Source: Staphylococcus debuckii (lineage in GTDB: Bacteria > Bacillota > Bacilli > Staphylococcales > Staphylococcaceae). From it: 64,000 nucleotides of DNA. Positions 20,944-28,472 of the stretch are shown piece after piece. The stretch lies in the NCBI RefSeq assembly GCF_003718735.1, contig NZ_CP033460.1, positions 1,178,001 through 1,242,000 of the forward strand, read 5' to 3'. The translations under genes and the position numbers were made by a program. The notes under the pieces are model-generated. The model searched no databases. It was not told the DNA's origin and was given only the letters and a program-made list of their open reading frames with translations. How positions within the stretch are numbered: the first letter of the stretch is position 1; each line of letters starts with the position of its first letter.

Positions 20944-21041
20944 TATAACATGTATGGACGATAGATAATGTTCTAATTCCTAAGTGACCGGTGTCATTGC
21001 AAAATCGTCTCTGACTTTTCTTACGTGCGGAGGTTCAGAAA

Positions 21042-21419
21042 TTATTTATTTTCTGTCACAGCAAAATAATTATCTTCAGAATCAGCGAAATTGAATACTC
21101 GGCCTTGTGGAGATTCAACCAGTTCTCCTACAAAAATACCTTTGCTTTGAAAATCTTCGTAAAGATGATCGATATCATCTGTGCCGAACATCAAAGAAGG
21201 CGTTTCTGTGCTAATACCCAGCGACATGGCTTCAACCTTGGCTTTATCATGCAAGACAATTTCTGTTTGTGATTGTGCTGAAGGCTTTACAACAATTGTT
21301 CGAATGGCTTGATTGGCCACATCCGAGACTTCTACAAAGCCTAATTTTTCAATCCAAAAGGTCTTCGCAGCTTCTTGGTCGTATACATATAACATAACTT
21401 GATCTAATTGATTAATCAT
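21042..21419 (-). CDS. VOC (glyoxalase/bleomycin-resistance fold) family protein
   Basis: A 125-aa single VOC domain: beta-alpha-beta-beta-beta units begin at DQVMLYVYDQEAAKTFWIEKLGFVE and at PSLMFGTDDIDHLYEDFQSKGI, ending RVFNFADSEDNYFAVTE. The last Glu-type metal ligand region (EDNYF) is typical. Substrate unknown. AGGTGAAAG precedes the ATG. It is divergent from the second VOC gene. Confidence 0.85.
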   Translation of the reverse strand: MINQLDQVMLYVYDQEAAKTFWIEKLGFVEVSDVANQAIRTIVVKPSAQSQTEIVLHDKAKVEAMSLGISTETPSLMFGTDDIDHLYEDFQSKGIFVGELVESPQGRVFNFADSEDNYFAVTENK

Positions 21420-21531
21420 TCTTTCACCTCAAATAAGTTTCATAGTCTCTTACCTTTAACTAAAGTGTTTGAAACATAGTATAATAAGGTAAGTGAAAGT
21501 GCATATTTTTTAAAAAAAGGAGCCTAAACTA

Positions 21532-21981
21532 ATGACTCAATTATATCCATATTTAGCATTTGAGAATACTAAAGAAGCTTTGCAATATTACGAAGAAGTG
21601 TTTGGCGCGACCCACATCAATCGCTTGCCCGTTCAGCGTGAACAAGCTGAAAATCTCGGCATCGATCCTGATAAAGCAGAAGACAGTACGATGCATGCAG
21701 AATTTAAGGTAGCAGACGTAACTTTGTTTGCTTCAGACGCATTTGACAACTCTGAAGATTATACTATCACGCGAGGCATTTCCTTATTAATTGATTACGA
21801 TATTAATGATGCAGAAGACGCTAAACGTGTAGAAGCTTTGTATGAAAAAGTAAAAGACGATGAATCTATTATTGTAGAGATGCCGTTAGCCGATCAATTC
21901 TGGGGAGGCAAGATGGGTGCTTTTTCAGATAAATATAACGTACGTTGGATGCTTCACGGACAAGATCATAGTAAAGAATAA
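21532..21981 (+). CDS. PhnB/YjdN-like VOC family protein
   Basis: A 149-aa protein with the PhnB-type fold: TQLYPYLAFENTKEALQYYEEVFGA at the start, STMHAEFKVADVTLFASDAF in the middle and QFWGGKMGAFSDKYNVRWMLH at the end. Family members are often labelled 3-demethylubiquinone methyltransferase-like, but staphylococci use menaquinone, so that label should not be taken as function. An AAAGGAG site precedes the ATG. Confidence 0.85.
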   Translation: MTQLYPYLAFENTKEALQYYEEVFGATHINRLPVQREQAENLGIDPDKAEDSTMHAEFKVADVTLFASDAFDNSEDYTITRGISLLIDYDINDAEDAKRVEALYEKVKDDESIIVEMPLADQFWGGKMGAFSDKYNVRWMLHGQDHSKE

Positions 21982-22023
21982 TGAGCAGGTTAGTTAAAAT
22001 CGACGTAATGAAAGGACAAGAAT

Positions 22024-22470
22024 ATGGAAAATATCGAAACACTCATTAAAAAAACACCTGAATTAACGCCCGAAGAATTAGTTCAAATTATGATTGAAAG
22101 AGTTAAAGTTTTTGTGGTTGAACAAAATTGTCCTTATCAAGAAATAGATGAGGAAGATTTTAATGCAGAACATGTTATTTTAAAAAAAGATAATCAAATT
22201 GCAGCATATGCTAGATTACTGAAAACTGAAGAAGATTTTAGAATTGGACGCGTGATTGTAGTCAAAGCTTACCGTAAAAATAAATTAGGTTACCAACTTA
22301 TGGAAACTGCTATAGATGCATTAAGAAAATTGGATGCTGAAAAACCAATTAAGATTTCCGCTCAAGAACATTTACTTAAATTCTATGGCTCCTTTGGATT
22401 TAAACGTATTTCAGAAACTTATCTAGAAGATAATATCCCTCATGTTGATATGATTTTAGAGGGTAAATAA
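22024..22470 (+). CDS. ElaA-like GNAT N-acetyltransferase
   Basis: A 148-aa acyltransferase. ElaA hallmarks are VFVVEQNCPYQEIDEEDFNAEH and IGRVIVVKAYRKNKLGYQLME (acetyl-CoA loop R/K-x-x-x-G-Y/L), then SAQEHLLKFYGSFGFK near the end. Substrate unknown. AAAGGAC lies before the ATG. It lies 42 bases downstream of the VOC gene and may be cotranscribed. Confidence 0.88.
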   Translation: MENIETLIKKTPELTPEELVQIMIERVKVFVVEQNCPYQEIDEEDFNAEHVILKKDNQIAAYARLLKTEEDFRIGRVIVVKAYRKNKLGYQLMETAIDALRKLDAEKPIKISAQEHLLKFYGSFGFKRISETYLEDNIPHVDMILEGK

Positions 22471-22487
22471 TTAAATAATATTTATAA

Positions 22488-22533
22488 AGCAAGGCTCCTT
22501 ATCTTATGTTTAGAAAACGTTACGATAAGGAGT
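22488..22533. terminator. Bidirectional terminator
   Basis: AAGGCTCCTTATC pairs with GATAAGGAGTCTT around a ~19-base loop, between two convergent genes. Confidence 0.8.
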
Positions 22534-22543
22534 CTTTTAAGGT

Positions 22544-22798
22544 TTAATATTTAAATTCAACAGAATGCTCAAACATATTATTGTGGAATTTGACTTCATG
22601 CAAGTCTGCTATGACATAATCATAGACCTTGTCATCTAAGACAACATAAAGATTCACACGTCCAACAAATACAGCTCCTTCACCGTGACCTTTGCCGTCG
22701 ATTTTAGGATGCACATTCGCTTCAAATTCAAAGAGTACTTCAATCAAATCTGGTTTTTCTTTAGTTAAAACGTCAACATATTTTTGTTTTGCGTTCAT
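22544..22798 (-). CDS. Conserved-looking small protein of unknown function
   Basis: An 84-aa protein with a good GGAGG site 7 bases before the ATG. It is acidic and beta-rich (IEVLFEFEANVHPKIDGKGH, GRVNLYVVLDDKVYDYVIADLHEV). I do not recognise the family. It has no signal peptide or membrane segment. Convergent with the acetyltransferase gene and separated from it by a terminator. Confidence 0.75.
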   Translation of the reverse strand: MNAKQKYVDVLTKEKPDLIEVLFEFEANVHPKIDGKGHGEGAVFVGRVNLYVVLDDKVYDYVIADLHEVKFHNNMFEHSVEFKY

Positions 22799-22912
22799 TC
22801 TAAAACCTCCATATTAAAAAATATCCTGCTAAATTGTACTCATGTCGTAGTTTATAATTACCCTAAAATTCAAAGTTGATTGATGAGGGGGATAGAAATA
22901 ATATTAGCCATT

Positions 22913-23407
22913 CTATTCAGGGTCAACTTTAACTATACTTACAAAATCAAATTGAGCATCTTGCGGTATTTTCATGATTTCTAAATTTAATGGGTGATTT
23001 GAGTTCTCGGATTTTAAGTTGTAAATGTAAGGTGGTAATTCACTCTCGAATTCTACGGGATACTTTTCCAATGAATCTACTAATAGTCGGAAATAATCTT
23101 GAGGTGAATACTCATTAATTCGCTCAGTCAATAATTTTAAATACGATTTTCCAAATAAAGATTGATGCTTTCTAATTGTTTCAAATGCGCTTTCGTTTTT
23201 TAAGCTAATTAAATTCAAATCATCTTCATTAAAACTAGTGACATCCTTTAATACTACTTGTAATGATTTGAGTTCTGGAATAAAATCTCCTTCGTAAATA
23301 AAATGATTATATTCAAAAATAAGTTTGTAGCGGTTGGAATAATGAGATGTGTTATTACTGATATATTTCAATAGGAAATCTAATTGCTGCATAAATTTTA
23401 TATCCAT
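22913..23407 (-). CDS. Hypothetical protein, 164 aa
   Basis: Start chosen at the ATG at 23407, which has AAAGGGG nine bases upstream; a longer frame to 23494 has no ribosome site. Mixed alpha/beta, soluble, no recognised motif. Sections include LDFLLKYISNNTSHYSNRYK and PLNLEIMKIPQDAQFDFVSI. Its isolated position beside a lipoprotein gene and close to the island suggests accessory DNA, but composition is like the neighbours. Confidence 0.65.
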   Translation of the reverse strand: MDIKFMQQLDFLLKYISNNTSHYSNRYKLIFEYNHFIYEGDFIPELKSLQVVLKDVTSFNEDDLNLISLKNESAFETIRKHQSLFGKSYLKLLTERINEYSPQDYFRLLVDSLEKYPVEFESELPPYIYNLKSENSNHPLNLEIMKIPQDAQFDFVSIVKVDPE

Positions 23408-23591
23408 TTTGGACAACCCCTTTACTGTTTTTAATCCATACCCCAAAACATATGAAATTGTCATTAGAATTTGAGACTTTTTTATTTTCCTCAATATTTT
23501 TGTTCGAAATACAAATTGTTGTATTAATTCATCTAGTAATATATTAAAATAAACTTTAAGGAAATATATTAACCAGACAGGGGACAGTGTA

Positions 23592-24146
23592 ATGAAAAAA
23601 TTATTAATGCTTTTATTGGCCAGCTTTTTAGTATTAGGAGCTTGCGGACAAAAGGAAGAAAGTAAATCTGATGACCAAAAATCAGAAACGACTCAAAAAA
23701 AGGACAAAAAAGAGGATAAGAAAAAATCAGATAGCAAGAAAGAAAGCAAAAAAGAGAGCGAAGAAAACAATCAAAATCAAGAAACAGCTGTGCAAAATGA
23801 CGACCAACAACAAGCAGATCAACAAAACATGAATGTGCAAAATAATGAGCAACAAAATACGCAGCAAGCAACTGCTCCACAAAACAACCAGCAACAAAAT
23901 GCTAATGTACAAAACAATCAGCAAGCCGCTCAACCTCAACAATCTCAAGCTTTAACAAAAGATGAAGTGACTCAGAAATTAAAAAGTGGTCAAAACGTGA
24001 ATGGTGTGGTTGATGCAGAAGGCAACACATGGCATCAAGCTCCAGGTGGCGGTGATGCAGTGGGTATGACTAAACCAGATGGTACGACATGCACTGTAGG
24101 AGGATGTATGACACCTGATGGAAGATCAGTGCCAGATGAGGAATAG
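23592..24146 (+). CDS. Q/N-rich lipoprotein
   Basis: A 184-aa secreted lipoprotein. The signal peptide ends in the lipobox LVLGAC, with the lipidated Cys at position 18. Residues ~22-60 are K/E/S-rich, ~60-120 are Q/N-rich low complexity (QQNMNVQNNEQQNTQQ), and the last ~65 residues form a compact Gly-rich module (GVVDAEGNTWHQAPGGGDAVG, TTCTVGGC) with two cysteines. It is probably held at the outer membrane leaflet with the C-terminal module extended into the wall. Function unknown. Confidence 0.85.
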   Translation: MKKLLMLLLASFLVLGACGQKEESKSDDQKSETTQKKDKKEDKKKSDSKKESKKESEENNQNQETAVQNDDQQQADQQNMNVQNNEQQNTQQATAPQNNQQQNANVQNNQQAAQPQQSQALTKDEVTQKLKSGQNVNGVVDAEGNTWHQAPGGGDAVGMTKPDGTTCTVGGCMTPDGRSVPDEE

Positions 24147-24387
24147 TAAATATTAATAAAAGGTAACGGGAGCTGAGATATTATTATGTCTTAGCTTCTT
24201 CAAATATATACATGTTTAAAAGTTTTATAGAAAAACTATTAATGAAAAATATTGAACAGTGCAGAAAAATAACAGCTAGACGAAAAATTATTAAATAACA
24301 GTATGCATGAATTGAAATCACAAATAGTTTTTTAGGGAACATTCAAGTGACATTTTAATATGTTATTAAATACTAACGAATATTAGA
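24147..24387. other. Gene-free stretch between lipoprotein gene and island
   Basis: AT-rich; a weak self-complementary GAGCTGAG / CTTAGCTTC segment follows the lipoprotein gene and may terminate it. No credible ORF. Confidence 0.5.
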
Positions 24388-24420
24388 CAAAAAAAGAAAC
24401 GTTGAAATATCAACGTTTCT
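24388..24420 (-). terminator. Minus-strand terminator, probably the original tRNA-Arg terminator
   Basis: GAAACGTTGA-AATA-TCAACGTTTC with a seven-T run on the minus strand. It lies 43 bases outside the island's left attachment core. If the island is removed, it falls directly behind the 3' end of tRNA-Arg. Confidence 0.7.
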
Positions 24421-24462
24421 CAAGGGTTGGGCAAAGAATATATAAAATATTCTCCTCTATGG

Positions 24463-24475
24463 ACGTCCTGGGAGG
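24463..24475. repeat. Left attachment core (att)
   Basis: ACGTCCTGGGAGG, identical to 41447-41459 at the tRNA-Arg 3' end. Flanks differ on both sides, so the shared core is 13 bp. Confidence 0.8.
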
Positions 24476-24575
24476 AAGAAATGAGGATATTTCTCATTAT
24501 CCTACATTTTCAAAATCGCACAATATCAAGTTTTTTACAGTTCTCATTGTCTTCCATTATCCCTTAATATCTAAT

Positions 24576-24600
24576 CATTTTCCCTATTTTTTCCCTAAAT
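24576..24600. repeat. Putative left arm-type integrase sites
   Basis: Two TTTCCCTA repeats, 11 bases apart, preceded by CAT. The same paired arrangement occurs at 41379-41403 beside the right core. Tyrosine integrases with an N-terminal arm-binding domain use such paired sites. Confidence 0.5.
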
Positions 24601-24710
24601 ATTTTTCTCGAGAGTTGTCTCAAAAACGGACCGCATGCTTTACATATAGAATTATGTAATTATACATATTCAAGTTTTCTTTTTGTTGAGGGAGTAAGCT
24701 GTGTGAGTAA

Positions 24711-24743
24711 TAAAAAGCCACCATACAAAGTATGATGACCTTA
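24711..24743 (-). terminator. Minus-strand terminator-like hairpin in the cargo zone
   Basis: GCCACCATAC-aaa-GTATGATGACC on the + strand; read on the minus strand it ends in CTTTTTATT. A related hairpin (GCCACCAC…GTGATGACC) stands before the 25-aa ORF at 31788. It suggests a short minus-strand RNA. The rest of 24476-24925 has no credible gene. Confidence 0.45.
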
Positions 24744-24929
24744 AAGTAAATCTAATGTTAACAGTGAATATGCACACCCAAGAGGTGTGGTAGAACTTAA
24801 AAACGCACACAACACAAGTTATATGCCACTACTGAAAAAATGGCACATAAAATATTTTAGCATATATTTAGGAAAAAATCAATTACTTTTAGTTTATCAT
24901 TTCTTTAATAGGTTTTATATAGCATAACG

Positions 24930-25032
24930 CCCCCTTGCTTTCTCATGTAGCAAAGGGGGGTAGCCTTCAAATATATAGGGGTACTACTTATAAAATGAGT
25001 AATATTAGTAAGTCTGGGGCTCGGCTTACTTA
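24930..25032 (+). ncRNA. Putative structured small RNA, copy A
   Basis: A 5' hairpin CCCCCTTGCT-ttctcatgt-AGCAAAGGGGG and a 3' hairpin AGTAAG…CTTACT (25007-25030). The same pair with the same loop (TTCTCATGT) recurs at 26638-26737, while the sequence between has diverged. Conservation of stems over spacer points to RNA. The -10 region (CATAAC) is weak. 25033-25287 shows nothing further. Confidence 0.4.
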
Positions 25033-25287
25033 TTTACTATATCCTTATAATAACTAATTAAACATGTTTTAAGCAAATTTTTAAGATAAAACTATTTTAA
25101 GACATAATCTTTCTGACTAATGAATACTAGGTTAGGTGTCAAATCACTTACTAATGCACATTCTGGTAGCAATAGCATTATTTTTAATAAGGGTACGGTG
25201 GTGTACCCAGTAAATATAGCTTTTGTTTATCGTTCTGTATGACATATATAATTATATGTTATAATTAAAGAAAAAGTAGGTGAGGGT

Positions 25288-25905
25288 TTGGCTCAAGTAA
25301 TTACAAGTTTGATACTTACCGGATTTTTGGGTTATATTCCTTATAAATACTTAGTTTTAATCGGTTTGGTAAGTGAAGATAGGCAAACAATTAATGCCCC
25401 AATATTATTATTATTTTCAGTTGAGACAATAATAATTTGGTGTACAGCATTTGCTTTTGTATATGGAAATATAGACATATCCAATCTATACACGTCTGAA
25501 TTCATTACCCTAACAAAATTATCTATTGTTTTTACCCTATTGTTTATATTAGTAATATTTATTTTTAATCCATTAATTATCAATTCTATAATCAAACTGG
25601 TTAACATCACTCGTATGAAGTTCAATCTAGACAAAATGAGTATTCTTGATAAAAGAGATGAATTATTTAATAACAATCGCAAACCGGTTTTTATAGTCAT
25701 AAGAGATTTTGAAAACAAAATTCTTAATGAAGGAGAGTTAATAACTTATAATTCCTCAGGTAGTGATTTTGATTTACTAGAAATAAAACCTCAAAAATTT
25801 AAAGTTTCTAATTTGCCATATGAAGACGATTACTACACAACTCATACCATTATTGATTTAAAGCAAAAAGTGAAATTAGAGTTGTATTTAATGAAAATAA
25901 GCTAA
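25288..25905 (+). CDS. DUF6338-like membrane protein (island cargo)
   Basis: A 205-aa protein with three membrane segments (about 4-26, 37-60, 77-103) and a ~100-residue soluble C-terminal domain (PVFIVIRDFENKILNEGELI, DFDLLEIKPQKF, LKQKVKLELYLM). The topology and the small beta-rich domain fit DUF6338, whose function is unknown. TTG start after AGGTGAGG. It lies alone in the left accessory zone, where satellites often carry anti-phage or toxin genes. That role is a guess from position only. Confidence 0.7.
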   Translation: MAQVITSLILTGFLGYIPYKYLVLIGLVSEDRQTINAPILLLFSVETIIIWCTAFAFVYGNIDISNLYTSEFITLTKLSIVFTLLFILVIFIFNPLIINSIIKLVNITRMKFNLDKMSILDKRDELFNNNRKPVFIVIRDFENKILNEGELITYNSSGSDFDLLEIKPQKFKVSNLPYEDDYYTTHTIIDLKQKVKLELYLMKIS

Positions 25906-26105
25906 CCTTTATTTTTCATCACTTCTTTTTGTAATGACTTGGGTGCATTAAGGAAGTTGTCTTTTTGAGTGTTTTCTAGATTTGTAGAAAACTGATTTAA
26001 GTTAATATAGTAATAAACTTGATTTCTATCTAAGCCTCCACTTTCATACCATTTAACAAAAACACCATGCTTCATAAAAATTTTCACGGAATAAAAAACC
26101 GCCAA
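25902..26105 (-). CDS. Possible small ORF or gene remnant
   Basis: 67 codons ending in FLNAPKSLQKEVMKNKG. Its first ATG lies inside a terminator hairpin, so an internal ATG (MKHGVFVKWYESGG) would be the real start, without a clear ribosome site. It overlaps the end of the DUF6338-like gene by 4 bases. It may be the tail of a larger decayed gene. Confidence 0.3.
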   Translation of the reverse strand: MAVFYSVKIFMKHGVFVKWYESGGLDRNQVYYYINLNQFSTNLENTQKDNFLNAPKSLQKEVMKNKG

Positions 26106-26117
26106 TTAAGGCGGTTA
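26091..26117. repeat. 27-bp terminator-like hairpin, copy 1
   Basis: ATAAAAAACCGCC-aatta-AGGCGGTTA; identical 27 bases at 27173-27199. On the minus strand it ends in TTTTTTAT and would act as a terminator. Confidence 0.75.
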
Positions 26118-26225
26118 TCACTTTAGTATAAAGGATTTTTACAATGTATAAAAACTTTTCCCGAAACATTGATTGTAATATTTAACATTCTCTTTTTCAA
26201 CCATACTAAATATTAATTTTGGATA

Positions 26226-26263
26226 CAATAAAAGCCCCTTATTCAAACGAGAAAAATAAGGGA
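26226..26263 (-). terminator. Minus-strand terminator-like hairpin
   Basis: CCCTTATT and AATAAGGG arms with a 12-base loop; minus strand continues GGCTTTTATTG. It would end a short leftward transcript such as the one carrying the ORF at 26342-26446 or its opposite leader. Confidence 0.45.
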
Positions 26264-26341
26264 CTAATACAAGGATGCATTTACTAAAAATGCGTGTGTT
26301 TTGTAGTGTAGATTTGGTCAAATATCTACACATTAAATATA

Positions 26342-26446
26342 TTACCGCTTATAACAGGGTTTAAACATAAATAAATGACATATTATTTTTTCACTCGTAA
26401 TAATACCCGCTAAGTTATAGTCAAACGATCTTACATTTGCAGTCAA
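26342..26446 (-). CDS. Putative 34-aa peptide
   Basis: TTG start six bases after a perfect AGGAGG. The peptide begins MTANVRSFDYNLAG and ends in a basic tail (MFKPCYKR). No family recognised. Upstream lies a 28-base module (26505-26532) repeated at 27144-27171. The strong ribosome site is the only real support. Confidence 0.35.
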   Translation of the reverse strand: MTANVRSFDYNLAGIITSEKIICHLFMFKPCYKR

Positions 26447-26504
26447 AAATTACCTCCTCATTTTACATTGTACTAACAATTGTGTAATTATGCGGCAGTT
26501 CTTT

Positions 26505-26532
26505 TATCAATGCAATACAGACGCTCTCTCAG
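26505..26532. repeat. 28-bp module, copy 1 (copy 2 at 27144-27171)
   Basis: TATCAATGCAAYACAGACRC followed by YCTCTCAG; the copies differ at three positions. Copy 2 stands directly before the second 27-bp hairpin. Confidence 0.6.
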
Positions 26533-26637
26533 CACCTATTTATATGCTTTAGCATAAATAGTTAAGGAAATTTCTAATGCTATCAATCTTAAAATTAAAT
26601 GCTCATTTCTCAGAATTTTTTATATAGTATAATAGAA

Positions 26638-26737
26638 ACCCCTTTGCTTTCTCATGTAGCAAAAGGGACAGTATTCAAATAATCAGATAGGAATATTGCT
26701 TATAAAAGCACCTGTAAGTCTGGGACAAGACTTACTT
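26638..26737 (+). ncRNA. Putative structured small RNA, copy B
   Basis: Preceded by TATAAT (26628-26633), so transcription could begin about 26640. 5' hairpin CCCTTTGCT-ttctcatgt-AGCAAAAGGG, 3' hairpin GTAAGTC-tgggacaa-GACTTAC at 26714-26735. Paralogous to copy A at 24930. Could be an antitoxin or copy-control-type RNA; no target is established. 26738-27089 holds no gene I can support. Confidence 0.45.
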
Positions 26738-27089
26738 ATTTATTATCTCCTTATAATGATCAATAAAACATGTTTAAAGATTTTTTAACTTTTCCCTGTT
26801 ACACGTATCAGAATGCACTTTTGCGTTGTGTACTTTTACAAAAACCAATTTTGGTTTCTGTGTCAAAGCTCAAATTTGAGTTATGAATATAGTTACATCA
26901 GCACAAATTTTATACTCGTTTCTAATACATCATTTCAGTGCGTTAAGTTTAGTATATGACTATCCTATCATTTAAGTACCGCAGTTTTTAGAAACCTCTT
27001 ATGCAAATCAGAACTTTCATGTTACTATATATACGTACCTTCAAGGTACATTTTAGTCATACTATGCCTTTTTTTGATGATTTTAGCGA

Positions 27090-27122
27090 GTCACTACACC
27101 GTAATGTAGTGACTTTTTTTGT
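27090..27122 (+). terminator. Strong plus-strand terminator without an assigned gene
   Basis: AGTCACTAC-accgtaat-GTAGTGACT followed by seven T. No ORF precedes it, so it probably ends a short RNA starting in 26980-27040. Confidence 0.7.
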
Positions 27123-27172
27123 ATAACACTCTATAACTGTATATATCAATGCAACACAGACACCCTCTCAGT

Positions 27173-27199
27173 ATAAAAAACCGCCAATTAAGGCGGTTA
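27173..27199. repeat. 27-bp terminator-like hairpin, copy 2
   Basis: Identical to 26091-26117. Confidence 0.75.
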
Positions 27200-27233
27200 G
27201 GGATTGTCAAAATCAATTAAGAGAGTTTTGTTA

Positions 27234-27305
27234 ATGAAAAATGCATTATTTCTATATTGTCTATTTCTTGAAATAACAACAATCCCTAATCAAAATATAC
27301 AATAA
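27234..27305 (+). CDS. Putative 23-aa hydrophobic peptide within a long inverted repeat
   Basis: ATG start 8 bases after AAGAGAG. The N-terminal half is hydrophobic (MKNALFLYCLFLEI). An 11-base perfect inverted repeat (TTAGGGATTGT at 27197-27207; complement at 27279-27289) encloses the start region. Type I toxin mRNAs are often shut by such 5'-3' pairing, but no homology supports this. Confidence 0.3.
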   Translation: MKNALFLYCLFLEITTIPNQNIQ

Positions 27306-27361
27306 ATACATCATCTATACAATAAAAAGCCACTATCTTGTAAAGATAGCAGCTTATCATG
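27304..27361. repeat. 58-bp direct repeat, left copy, flanking the DUF3102 gene
   Basis: Identical to 27995-28052; weaker similarity continues about 70 more bases (to a shared TTTAAAACA-AATTCCT block). Contains CTATCTT-gta-AAGATAG, a hairpin followed on the minus strand by GGCTTTTTATT. Confidence 0.8.
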
Positions 27362-27662
27362 TTAAGGATATAGGAGGTTATACTTAATTATAACCGACTT
27401 TTTGAATTTAAAACACAATTCCTGTCACTCGATCAACTGACATTTAATGTTTCAACTGATAATAACGATTAACCCGTAAAAGGAGGTGGGAAGGTAAAAC
27501 GAATTACAACTCAGTAACGACTTAACCACAATAGAAACAGAAATTAAAAGTTATCAAAACATCGCTGGTCAATCGATTTTTGAAATTGGTCGTAGATTAA
27601 AACATGTAAAAGAGAATGACTTAGCACATGGAGAATTTGGTAAGTGGCTTGAAAAAGTAAAT

Positions 27663-27980
27663 ATGAGCAGAAGTACTGCTAGAAGATTTATGAAGGTGGC
27701 TGAAAATCCAGAATTAAATTCGCCATCGATGGCGAATTTAGGAACTAGTATTTTGTATGAAATAGCAACTCTTCCTGATAAAGAAAGAGAAAAAGAACAT
27801 TTAACTTCAAGCGGAGAAAAGAAAACACCAGATGAAATGACACAAAGAGAATTACAAGATTTAAAAAAACAACTCAAGCAACGCGACGAACAAAACGCTC
27901 AACTTCAATCTCAAGTAGAACAAGCGCAACGTTCCGAAGAGATTGCACGTAAGCAACTAGAAGAAGCAGAGAATAGATAG
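27663..27980 (+). CDS. DUF3102 family protein, start codon apparently lost
   Basis: The reading frame is open from 27498 and reads NELQLSNDLTTIETEIKSYQ…, the expected DUF3102 N-terminus found in staphylococcal phages and islands. No ATG, GTG or TTG occurs before 27663, and a TAA sits where the ATG should follow AGGAGG (27481-27486). From 27663 only 105 aa remain: the end of the DUF3102 domain (MSRSTARRFMKVAENPEL) and a Q/E-rich coiled coil (QDLKKQLKQRDEQNAQLQSQ). It is probably a pseudogene or uses a non-standard start. It is the only + strand phage-type gene in this zone, enclosed by 58-bp repeats. Confidence 0.6.
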   Translation: MSRSTARRFMKVAENPELNSPSMANLGTSILYEIATLPDKEREKEHLTSSGEKKTPDEMTQRELQDLKKQLKQRDEQNAQLQSQVEQAQRSEEIARKQLEEAENR

Positions 27981-27994
27981 CCGGAAGTAATTGA

Positions 27995-28052
27995 GAAATA
28001 CATCATCTATACAATAAAAAGCCACTATCTTGTAAAGATAGCAGCTTATCAT
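27995..28052. repeat. 58-bp direct repeat, right copy
   Basis: Same sequence as 27304-27361. The stretch 28053-28445 that follows has no credible gene. Confidence 0.8.
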
Positions 28053-28445
28053 GATAGTATAGGAACGTATAATTACTATAGCCAACTTTTTTAAATTTAA
28101 AACATAATTCCTACAACTCGTTCTACTAATGTTTGTTATTTGACAATTTAATATTAATCTACCTTTACTAATCCTTCATTTAATTGCAATGAGTCACACA
28201 CTTATCCGCCAATCTTTCTCTCAGTGAAAAATAAAGGCTCTCTCAGCCTGTTAAAATATAGAAAGTCCGTGTTTATAGCAGTGATTGCATTACTTCATTC
28301 AATACTATGATGATCTACTAATTTTAAAGTAGTTACTTCATATATATTTTGACTTTACCAATTGCTACGGGTACTTTAATAACTGCAACTATATTATTAT
28401 ATTTCACTTTAACAACTAGCTTCATTTAAAATAAATGTCTATATA

Positions 28446-28472
28446 GAAAAAGCCACCTCTTAAGGTAGCTTA
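28446..28472 (-). terminator. Terminator of the terS operon
   Basis: AAGCTACCTT-aag… / AGGTGGCTT on the minus strand followed by TTTTCTAT. It overlaps the stop codon region of the last gene. Confidence 0.75.

Noticed and set aside
23592..24146. Surface adhesin
   Set aside because: It has a lipobox, no LPXTG sorting signal, and only a short C-terminal module.
24402..24659. 85-aa ORF spanning the left island end
   Set aside because: It starts inside a terminator hairpin and crosses the att core and arm sites; no ribosome site.
28349..28429. 26-aa hydrophobic ORF with TTG start
   Set aside because: No ribosome binding site and no associated hairpin or repeat; likely chance in AT-rich DNA.
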